64,000 nucleotides of DNA from Clostridium facile (GTDB lineage: Bacteria; Bacillota; Clostridia; Oscillospirales; Ruminococcaceae). The notes under the pieces were generated by a model that did no database searches, had not been told where the DNA came from, and saw only the letters and a list, made by a program, of their open reading frames with translations. The stretch spans positions 310,001 to 374,000 of the forward strand of contig NZ_JACOQK010000001.1 in the NCBI RefSeq assembly GCF_014297275.1, written 5' to 3'. Within the stretch, counting starts at the first letter, position 1, and each line of letters begins with the position of its first letter. Made by a program: the position numbers and the translations under genes. This document shows, in pieces, positions 26,982-33,987 of this stretch.

Positions 26982-29597
26982 CTATTCTTTTTCTTTTCCG
27001 TAATATGCTCTACGGTAGAGGTCTTTGATTTCCGAAATCAATGGGTAACGTGGATTTGCGGTGGTGCACTGGTCCTCATGTGCCTTTTCAGAGAGGTCAT
27101 CCAGGTGTGCCATAAAGAGGGTTTCGTCTACATTGCAGCCTTGAATCGTTGGGGTGATGTTCAAGTCCGCATTGAGTTGACGGATTGCCTGTACCAGGCT
27201 GTGCACTCCTTCTTGTGGAGTAGCAGCTGGCAAGCCCAAGGTTTGGGCGATTTCCGCATACCGTTGATCCGCAATAAATTCGGAATATTTTGGCCAGGTC
27301 GCAAATTTGGTTGGCTTTTGCGCATTGTATTCAATTACCCATGGTAACAGGATAGCGTTTGCCCGGCCATGTGGAATATGGTATTCCCCACCTAATTTGT
27401 GCGCCATGGAGTGGTTCAATCCTAGGAACGCGTTGGTAAATGCCATCCCCGCAATGCAGGAAGCATTGTGCATTTTTTCCCGTGCAATTGGATCTCCTTC
27501 ATAGGATTTTTTCAGGTTTTGGAAAACCAATTTGATTGCCTGTAAAGCCAAACCATCGGTAAAGTCAGAAGCCAATACGGATACATAAGCTTCGATTGCA
27601 TGTGTTAAAACATCCATGCCGGTGTCGGCAATCAAACCTTTTGGTAAAGTCTGCACAAACTGTGGATCAATAATCGCCACATCTGGGGTCAACTCGTAAT
27701 CCGCCAAAGGATATTTGATATTGTTGTTTTTATCGGTAATTACAGAGAACGAAGTTACCTCGGAACCGGTTCCAGATGTGGTTGGAATCGCCACCATTTT
27801 TGCTTTTTGTCCCAGATTAGGGAAGTGGAACGCACGTTTCCGGATATCCATAAATTTCAAGCGTAATCCATCAAAAGAAGTGTCAGGATGTTCGTAGAAC
27901 AGCCACATGCCTTTTGCGGCGTCCATTGCGGAACCGCCACCCAGTGCGATAATCACATCCGGCTGGAAGCGGTTCATTGCTTCTACACCTCGCATAATGG
28001 TTTCTACGGATGGATCAGACTCTACATCGGAGAAAATTTCCGCATGGCAGTAGTTTTTCCGTTTTCTCAAATAGTGGAGAATTTTATCCACATTCCCCAG
28101 TTGTACCATCATTGGGTCGGTCACAATGAAAGCACGGCTGATTTCCGGCATTTTTTCCAGGTATTGGATAGAATCATGCTCAAAATAAATTTTTGGTGGG
28201 ATTTTAAACCACTGCATATTTGTTCTCCTTTTGGCAACACGCTTGATGTTAATCAGGTTGGTGGTGGAAACATTTTGGGTAGTGGAATTCCGTCCAAAAG
28301 AACCACAACCTAAGGTTAAAGAAGGCATATTGGTATTGTAGATATCACCAACACCACCTTGAGAGGAAGGGGAATTCACCAGGATACGTCCTACCTGCAT
28401 TTTTTCACCAAAAGCAGCAACCATATCATTGTCTTTGGTGTGGATGGAAGCGGAGTGGCCCATACCGCCTAGGATTAACATCTGTTTGGAGAGGTCAAAC
28501 CCTTGTTCTACGCTGTCTACCTCGATATAAGCCAGGACAGGGGAGAGCTTTTCTTTGGAAAGTGGATATTCTTCTCCAACGCCATCAATGGGAGCTACTA
28601 GAATTTTTGTTCCTTTTGGTACTTCGAATCCAGCCTGCTGTGCGATCCATTCTGCGGACTGTCCTACAATAGTACCATTTAATGTACAGCCTTTTTCTTT
28701 TGGGAAACAGAATTCCGATAATTGTTCTAATTCTTTTCCTTTTACAAAATAGCAGTTGTTGTCTTGTAAAATTTTACGGAATTCATCGGAAATTTCTTTG
28801 TCTATGATCACTGCCTGTTCGGATGCACAGATCATACCATTATCAAAGGTCTTAGAAAGCATGATATCGTTGGCGGCAGCTGGAACATCACAGGTTTTAT
28901 TGATATAAGCTGGAACATTACCAGAACCAACTCCCAATGCTGGTTTTCCGGCACTATAGGCTGCTTTTACCATACCGGGTCCCCCTGTTGCCAAAATCAT
29001 GTTTACCCCAGGATGGTTCATTAGTAAGCCAGTTGCCTCAATGGAAGGGGTGTCGATCCATTGGATACAGTTTTCAGGGGCGCCTGCCTGGATTGCAGCA
29101 TCTCTCAAAATGCGTGCGGATTCGGCGGAACAGTTTTGAGCAGATGGATGGAACCCAAAAATAATTGGGTTACGGGACTTGATGGCAATTAACGCCTTGA
29201 ACATTGTGGTAGAGGTTGGGTTCGTTACCGGTGTTACTCCGGCAATAACGCCGATTGGTTCCGCAACCTCCATATAGCCTTCCAGTTCATTGTCGTTGAT
29301 AATACCAACAGTTTTTTCATCTTTAATACTATGCCAGATATATTCGGTAGCAAACATGTTTTTAATAATTTTATCTTCACAAACACCTCGTTTGGTTTCT
29401 TCCACAGCCATTTTAGCTAGTTTCATATGGTTATCCAAACCAGCCAAAGCCATTTGGTGGACAATATGGTCCACTTGTTGTTGATTGAGGGACATAAACT
29501 CCTCTAAAGCGTTTTTTGCCTTGGATACCAGATTGTCAATCATTGCGGATGTATCTAAGGGTTGTTTTTCAATAGTTACTGTTTTGTTTGTAGCCAT
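26982..29597 (-). CDS. adhE: Bifunctional aldehyde/alcohol dehydrogenase
   Basis: 871 residues, the normal AdhE length. The N-terminal acylating aldehyde dehydrogenase (about 1-440) has TPVTNPTS and the active-site cysteine in NGMICASEQAV. The C-terminal iron-dependent alcohol dehydrogenase (about 450-871) has GGGSAMDAAKGM and metal-ligand histidines in LTHAIEAYVS, GLNHSMAHKLGG and IPHGRANA. It reduces acetyl-CoA to ethanol with two NADH, in fermentation, usually as spirosomes. GGAGG precedes the ATG. The promoter at 29670-29698 carries two Rex-like operators, so expression should follow the NADH/NAD ratio. Confidence 0.97.
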   Translation of the reverse strand: MATNKTVTIEKQPLDTSAMIDNLVSKAKNALEEFMSLNQQQVDHIVHQMALAGLDNHMKLAKMAVEETKRGVCEDKIIKNMFATEYIWHSIKDEKTVGIINDNELEGYMEVAEPIGVIAGVTPVTNPTSTTMFKALIAIKSRNPIIFGFHPSAQNCSAESARILRDAAIQAGAPENCIQWIDTPSIEATGLLMNHPGVNMILATGGPGMVKAAYSAGKPALGVGSGNVPAYINKTCDVPAAANDIMLSKTFDNGMICASEQAVIIDKEISDEFRKILQDNNCYFVKGKELEQLSEFCFPKEKGCTLNGTIVGQSAEWIAQQAGFEVPKGTKILVAPIDGVGEEYPLSKEKLSPVLAYIEVDSVEQGFDLSKQMLILGGMGHSASIHTKDNDMVAAFGEKMQVGRILVNSPSSQGGVGDIYNTNMPSLTLGCGSFGRNSTTQNVSTTNLINIKRVAKRRTNMQWFKIPPKIYFEHDSIQYLEKMPEISRAFIVTDPMMVQLGNVDKILHYLRKRKNYCHAEIFSDVESDPSVETIMRGVEAMNRFQPDVIIALGGGSAMDAAKGMWLFYEHPDTSFDGLRLKFMDIRKRAFHFPNLGQKAKMVAIPTTSGTGSEVTSFSVITDKNNNIKYPLADYELTPDVAIIDPQFVQTLPKGLIADTGMDVLTHAIEAYVSVLASDFTDGLALQAIKLVFQNLKKSYEGDPIAREKMHNASCIAGMAFTNAFLGLNHSMAHKLGGEYHIPHGRANAILLPWVIEYNAQKPTKFATWPKYSEFIADQRYAEIAQTLGLPAATPQEGVHSLVQAIRQLNADLNITPTIQGCNVDETLFMAHLDDLSEKAHEDQCTTANPRYPLISEIKDLYRRAYYGKEKE

Positions 29598-29639
29598 ATA
29601 GGGAACCTCCTATTCATCACAGTGATATACCAACTAAGT

Positions 29640-29657
29640 TTGTTAAAGTTTTAACGA
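29640..29657. promoter_or_regulatory. Rex operator 1 of adhE
   Basis: TTGTTAA-N4-TTAACGA is a close match to the Rex box (TTGTTAA-N4-TTAACAA). It lies just downstream of the predicted transcription start. Confidence 0.8.
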
Positions 29658-29669
29658 TTTCTTGACTAC

Positions 29670-29698
29670 ATTATACCTGATTGTTAAAGTTTTGTCAA
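29670..29698 (-). promoter_or_regulatory. Promoter of adhE
   Basis: Perfect consensus on the minus strand: TTGACA (29693-29698), a 17 bp spacer and TATAAT (29670-29675). Confidence 0.85.
29681..29698. promoter_or_regulatory. Rex operator 2 of adhE, overlapping the -35 box
   Basis: TTGTTAA-N4-TTGTCAA is a Rex-like box with one weaker half. It covers the -35 hexamer, so a bound redox repressor would exclude RNA polymerase. Confidence 0.7.
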
Positions 29699-29802
29699 TG
29701 TGTTTTTGAAAAATAATTTGAATTTTTCTTTTTTTCTCTATTATTGATTTTTATCCTGAAAATATGCTATAATGCTTTTCAGCTATTTGACTGGAATTTG
29801 AG

Positions 29803-30129
29803 GTGAAAAAAATGAACTTGTTTGCGTCACCAAAAGAAATTTTGCCACAGGAACAGGTGGAAGAACTGGTTTGTTCAAAAAGTGTTCGGATCGAAAAAAT
29901 TGTTTCGCAAGGACATCGTTCTCCCAGTGGATTTTGGTACGATCAAACAGAGGATGAATGGGTTTCTGTATTACAAGGGAACGCTGTGATTCAGTTTGAG
30001 GACCATGAAATTTGTTTGCAGCCAGGGGACAGTTTGTTGATTCCCGCCCATCAGAAACACCGTGTTGCGGAAACTTCAGTAGAGCCAAATTGCATTTGGC
30101 TCTGTGTATTTGGAAATTTGACGAAATAA
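29803..30129 (+). CDS. Small cupin-domain protein
   Basis: 108 residues forming a single cupin_2-type barrel: EDEWVSVLQGNAVIQFED (first motif, with Glu and Trp instead of the usual paired His) and LQPGDSLLIPAHQKHRV (second motif with His). Similar stand-alone cupins occur in many bacteria without a fixed function. A -10 TATAAT lies near 29771-29776 and GAGGTG precedes the start. It ends 13 bp before trmB, so the two are probably cotranscribed. Confidence 0.8.
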   Translation: MKKMNLFASPKEILPQEQVEELVCSKSVRIEKIVSQGHRSPSGFWYDQTEDEWVSVLQGNAVIQFEDHEICLQPGDSLLIPAHQKHRVAETSVEPNCIWLCVFGNLTK

Positions 30130-30142
30130 AGAGGATGAAATT

Positions 30143-30811
30143 ATGAGAATTCGGACAAAACCTTGGGCTCGCCCAGAACTCTATGCTTGCGATTATTTTA
30201 TTGAACAGCCAGAGCAATGCAAGGGAAAATGGAACCAGCTGTTTTCCAAAAATCAACCATTGCACTTGGAACTGGGATGTGGAAAAGGGGTATTTATCTC
30301 CGAGTTGGCTTATCAAAACCCAAATATCAATTATCTTGCAGTGGATATTAGCATGGATATTTTAGGGGTTGCCCGCCGGAATGTTGCTCAAATTTTTGGA
30401 GAAACTCCTGTAGAGAATTTAAAATTGACTTCTTTTAATATTGAATATATTGATGGAGTATTAAACCAACAGGATGCCATTCAGCGGATTTATATTTATT
30501 TTTGCAATCCCTGGAGCAAAAAACGCCATAAAAAACGCCGCTTAACCCATACCCGTCAGCTCTTAAAATACCGTGAGTTTTTAGCGGATAATGGAGAAAT
30601 TTATTTTAAAACAGATGATGACGAATTATTTGAGGAATCCTTTGAGTATTTTGAACAGGCTGGATTTGAAATTGTTTACCAAACAAGGGATTTGCACCAT
30701 AGCGATTACCCGGAGGATTTATTAACTACCGAACATGAAATAAAATTTACAGAGCAGGGGATTCCCACGAAATTTTTACTTGCCCGTAAAACAAACTTAC
30801 CACAATTGTAA
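30143..30811 (+). CDS. trmB: tRNA (guanine-N7-)-methyltransferase
   Basis: 222 residues. It has the SAM-binding motif LELGCGKGVFISELA near 46, an AVDIS strand, the TrmB signature FCNPWSKKRHKKRRLTH near 120, and KTDDDELFEESFEYF toward the end. It methylates G46 in the variable loop of tRNAs. Note FCNPW instead of the usual FPDPW in the signature. It follows the cupin gene in one operon. Confidence 0.93.
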   Translation: MRIRTKPWARPELYACDYFIEQPEQCKGKWNQLFSKNQPLHLELGCGKGVFISELAYQNPNINYLAVDISMDILGVARRNVAQIFGETPVENLKLTSFNIEYIDGVLNQQDAIQRIYIYFCNPWSKKRHKKRRLTHTRQLLKYREFLADNGEIYFKTDDDELFEESFEYFEQAGFEIVYQTRDLHHSDYPEDLLTTEHEIKFTEQGIPTKFLLARKTNLPQL

Positions 30812-30929
30812 ATTGAATTTTATAATTAGGAAAAAATTAAAAAAAAGATAAGCCACTCCCACATAAAATATGTTATAATAAATTATCTATAAATATAGAT
30901 CATTCGCAGTATCAAAGGGGGATAGAAAA

Positions 30930-31085
30930 ATATACTGCAACAAAAGCGCCAGGCCTACTCAGGTGACGAGGTGAAAGGTAATCGAAATATTCGGCGGATA
31001 CCTTTCCGGTTTATAAAAAGGACCGTTATGCCAGTTACAAAAAACAAATTTTTCTGTAACAAAAAGCTGGCAGCCTTTTATTTTA
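30930..31085 (+). ncRNA. glmS ribozyme (glucosamine-6-phosphate-activated)
   Basis: The core is clearly conserved: AAGCGCCAGG at the cleavage site (cut expected between A30945 and G30946), GGTGACGAGG, then AAGGTAATCGAAAT and ATTCGGCGGATACCTTTCC, ending with 3' stems. It sits directly in front of glmS, as in Bacilli and Clostridia. GlcN6P acts as coenzyme for self-cleavage, after which the message is degraded. A -10 box TATAAT lies upstream near 30870. Confidence 0.95.
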
Positions 31086-31110
31086 AAATAAGAAAGGATA
31101 TGGATCAACT

Positions 31111-32931
31111 ATGTGCGGCATCGTAGGATATGTTGGCAAACAGAATGCCACTGACGTATTAATAGATGGATTAAGAAAATTGGAGTACCGGGGATATGAC
31201 TCCGCCGGTATTGCTGTATTTGAGAATCATAAAATCGTAATTGAAAAAGCAAAAGGTCGTTTGGATAACCTAGAACAGAAAATGGAAGAAACCCACCGCC
31301 CTACTGGACACTGTGGGATTGGCCATACCCGTTGGGCAACCCATGGGGAACCATCTGATGTAAACTCCCATCCACACGGAAATGAAAGAGTTACTATTGT
31401 CCATAATGGGATTATTGAGAACTATCAACAATTAAAGGAAAAGCTGGAACACAGAGGGTATAGCTTCCTCTCCGAAACAGACACTGAAAGTGTTGCAAAA
31501 TTATTGGATTATTATTACAGTGGTGATCCAATCGAAACCCTACAAAAGGTAATTTCTGCGATTCAGGGCTCCTACGCTTTGGGAGTGATGTTTAAGGATA
31601 ATCCAGGGACAATTTACGCGATCCGTAAAGAAAGCCCATTGATTGTAGGAGTTGGTAAAGGGGAGAATTTCATTGCGTCCGATGTTCCTGCAATCATCAA
31701 ATACACCAAAGATTATTATCTACTGGATGAAAATGAAATTGCTGTTTTAACTCAGGATAGCGTTCATGTTTATGATCTTGATGGGGAAGAAATCCAAAAA
31801 GAACTACACACTGCGAATTGGGATGTAGAGGCAGCTGAAAAAGGCGGTTATCCTCACTTTATGATTAAGGAAATCCATGAGCAACCTTCTGCGTTCCGCA
31901 ATACGGTATCCCCACGGATTATTGATGGGCTACCTGATTTACAATTGGAAAATTTATCGGATGAACAGCTGAAAACAATTGAGCGGATCCATATTGTAGC
32001 TTGTGGCACCGCAATGCACGCAGGCATGGTAGGGAAGTATGTGATAGAAGAAATGGCACGTATTCCTGTTGATGTGGATGTAGCTTCTGAGTTCCGTTAC
32101 CGCAATCCGATTTTAGGCAAAAATGATTTAGTAGTTATTATTTCACAATCCGGTGAAACTGCAGACACTCTGGCAGCGTTAAGGCTTGCCAAACAACAAG
32201 GGGTTCCTACATTAGCAATTGTCAACGTAGTTGGTTCCTCCATTGCAAGGGAAGCAGATAGCGTTTGCTATACCTGGGCTGGTCCAGAAATCGCTGTGGC
32301 AAGCACAAAAGCCTATATGGTTCAGCTGAGTGTGATGTATCTGCTGGCAGCGAAGTTCTCCCAGTTAAAAGGGACATTATCCGAAAATGAAGTACGAAGT
32401 TTTTGCGGTAAACTGATGGAAATTCCGGATTTACTGGAGACCGTCTTAGAACAGGCAGACAATTGCCAATACTTTGCAAGTAAATTCCAAAACGCACGGG
32501 ATCTGTTCTTCATTGGACGTGGTGTGGATTATTCCTTGTCATTGGAAGGTTCCTTAAAATTAAAGGAAATCTCTTATATCCACAGCGAGGCTTACGCTGC
32601 TGGTGAACTGAAACATGGAACGATTTCGTTGATTACAGATGAAGTCCCAGTGGTGGCCATTGCGACCCAACAGGCGTTGTATGAAAAAATGATCAGCAAT
32701 GTAAAAGAGGTAAAGGCACGTGGGGCGAAAGTATTACTCATCTGTCGGGAAGATGCTCCAGAGCAAAAGGATATTACTTCCTATCAGCTGAGAATCCCTC
32801 TGGTAGATGATATTTTGATGCCATTGTTGACTACCGTTCCACTCCAGCTTTTTGCTTATTATACCGCTGTATTACGTGGCTGTGATGTGGATAAACCAAG
32901 AAACTTAGCAAAATCTGTTACAGTAGAATAA
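31111..32931 (+). CDS. glmS: Glutamine--fructose-6-phosphate aminotransferase (isomerizing)
   Basis: 606 residues, full length. Cys2 of MCGIVGYVG is the glutaminase nucleophile, followed by GIGHTRWATHG. Two SIS domains follow (VACGTAMHAG, SQSGETADTLAALR, ASTKAYMVQ), and the C-terminus LAKSVTVE is canonical. It makes glucosamine-6-phosphate for peptidoglycan and amino sugars. It is controlled by the upstream ribozyme. Confidence 0.97.
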   Translation: MCGIVGYVGKQNATDVLIDGLRKLEYRGYDSAGIAVFENHKIVIEKAKGRLDNLEQKMEETHRPTGHCGIGHTRWATHGEPSDVNSHPHGNERVTIVHNGIIENYQQLKEKLEHRGYSFLSETDTESVAKLLDYYYSGDPIETLQKVISAIQGSYALGVMFKDNPGTIYAIRKESPLIVGVGKGENFIASDVPAIIKYTKDYYLLDENEIAVLTQDSVHVYDLDGEEIQKELHTANWDVEAAEKGGYPHFMIKEIHEQPSAFRNTVSPRIIDGLPDLQLENLSDEQLKTIERIHIVACGTAMHAGMVGKYVIEEMARIPVDVDVASEFRYRNPILGKNDLVVIISQSGETADTLAALRLAKQQGVPTLAIVNVVGSSIAREADSVCYTWAGPEIAVASTKAYMVQLSVMYLLAAKFSQLKGTLSENEVRSFCGKLMEIPDLLETVLEQADNCQYFASKFQNARDLFFIGRGVDYSLSLEGSLKLKEISYIHSEAYAAGELKHGTISLITDEVPVVAIATQQALYEKMISNVKEVKARGAKVLLICREDAPEQKDITSYQLRIPLVDDILMPLLTTVPLQLFAYYTAVLRGCDVDKPRNLAKSVTVE

Positions 32932-32940
32932 ACAGCAATA

Positions 32941-32975
32941 AACCCGTTCTGGATTTAAGCCAGAGCGGGTTTTCA
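32941..32975 (+). terminator. Terminator of glmS
   Basis: AACCCGTTCTGG and CCAGAGCGGGTT pair with a short loop, followed by TTCATT. Confidence 0.8.
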
Positions 32976-33030
32976 TTAGTGCTTTAGCGAGAAACCCTCC
33001 GCTATGCGGGTGAGATTTAAACTTAAGCAA

Positions 33031-33095
33031 AGGAACATCCTTTCTGATATAATGGTGATTGTTCAAGCCACCTAAAAAACAGAAAGGATGTTCCT
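33031..33095 (+). promoter_or_regulatory. Hairpin sequestering the tnpA ribosome binding site
   Basis: A perfect 16 bp inverted repeat (33031-33046 with 33080-33095) buries the SD AGAAAGGA in its right arm. A TATAAT box at 33048-33053 lies in the loop. Only transcripts entering from outside, such as glmS read-through, contain both arms and would be silenced, as described for IS200. Confidence 0.75.
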
Positions 33096-33096
33096 C

Positions 33097-33549
33097 ATGG
33101 CAAATAGTTTAGCACATACAAAATGGATATGCAAGTACCATATCGTGTTTACCCCGAAATATCGAAGAAAAGTAATTTATAATCAGTTAAGAAAAGATAT
33201 ACGAGAAATCATTAAAGATTTGTGTAAATGGAAAGGTGTAGAAATCATAGAAGGGAATATGATGCCAGATCATGTACACATCTTGGTAAGTATCCCACCG
33301 AAAATGAGTGTGTCCAGTTTCATGGGGTATCTCAAAGGGAAAAGCGCAATGATGATTTTTGAGAGACATGCAAACTTAAAATACAAGTTTGGAAATAGAA
33401 ATTTCTGGGCAACTGGATATTATGTGAGTACAGTTGGCATCAATACATCGACTGTGTAAAAGTATATCCGAGAACAGGAGAAACAAGATCAAATCGAAGA
33501 TAGTTTGAGTCGGAAAGAGTATAGTGACCCTTTTAAGGGTAGCAGGTAA
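33097..33549 (+). pseudogene. tnpA: IS200/IS605 TnpA transposase with nonsense codon before catalytic Tyr
   Basis: A Y1/HUH transposase of about 150 codons. It begins MANSLAHTKWICKYHIVFTPKYRRK and has the metal-binding HUH motif in MPDHVHILVSIPP. TAA at 33457-33459 stops it after 120 codons. In the same frame the family C-terminus continues (KYIREQEKQDQIED, ending YSDPFKGSR) to 33549. The Tyr of KYIREQ, which should be the nucleophile of the Y1 class, lies two codons after the stop, so the 120-residue product should be inactive. One base change (AAA or GAA to TAA) would explain it. The start at 33097 rather than 33088 is chosen from the SD position. Confidence 0.88.
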
Positions 33550-33577
33550 TCATACCACTTGTGGCTTGAACAAAGTG

Positions 33578-33612
33578 AAAGCCAGCGTCATTTAGGCGCT
33601 GGCTTGTTTTAA
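33578..33612 (+). terminator. Terminator-like hairpin after tnpA
   Basis: AGCCAGCG and CGCTGGCT pair around a short loop and are followed by TGTTTT. A second short palindrome AAGGCCT-TCT-AGGCCTT follows at once. Confidence 0.7.
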
Positions 33613-33909
33613 GGCCTTCTAGGCCTTGTTCATGCCACCCCTCTTAGGGGTGGTCATGACTGATTAGGGAAACCATCATCTATGCCGGTGGAGGTGCTTC
33701 GTAAAAAAGCTTTCGATTCAAGTATCAAGCGAAGCGAGCTACTAACAAGCAATCTAGCAAGTTTATCAAGCTCGGAAAGAAGCATAAGTGCCCGTTTACG
33801 GGCGGCGGAGCAGTGAAAGAATGTTCAGTAGTGCGTCTTTAGATGCCCGCCAGTAAAATGCCCTTCTAGGGCTCAATCAAGCCTCCGGATAAGCCGGAGG
33901 TCATGACAA

Positions 33910-33965
33910 ACAGAAATCCCATCCTTTTTATGTTAGAAAGGATGGGATCATTTTATATTGAGAGA
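33910..33965. terminator. Terminator of GH106 gene 33988
   Basis: ATCCCATCCTTTCT-type stem (GATCCCATCC with GGATGGGAT) around an AT-rich loop. It is preceded in the minus-strand message by the pyrimidine-rich motif TTCTCTTTCTCT that also follows the other rhamnosidase genes. Confidence 0.75.
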
Positions 33966-33987
33966 AAGAGAAAAAGGTTATAATAAG

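Larger units (their letters stand above)
32978..33908 (+). mobile_element. Decayed IS200/IS605-family element (tnpA only)
   Basis: Limits are approximate. The left end has the small hairpin CCGC-TAT-GCGG (32999-33009); then come a regulatory hairpin, tnpA and a terminator. Two right-end-like hairpins are each followed by GGTCATGAC: CCACCCCT-CTT-AGGGGTGG (about 33635-33661) and CCTCCGG-ATAAG-CCGGAGG (about 33884-33908). An element ending at the first would be IS200-sized (~0.68 kb). The extra ~250 bp to the second is unexplained. No tnpB is present. Confidence 0.75.
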
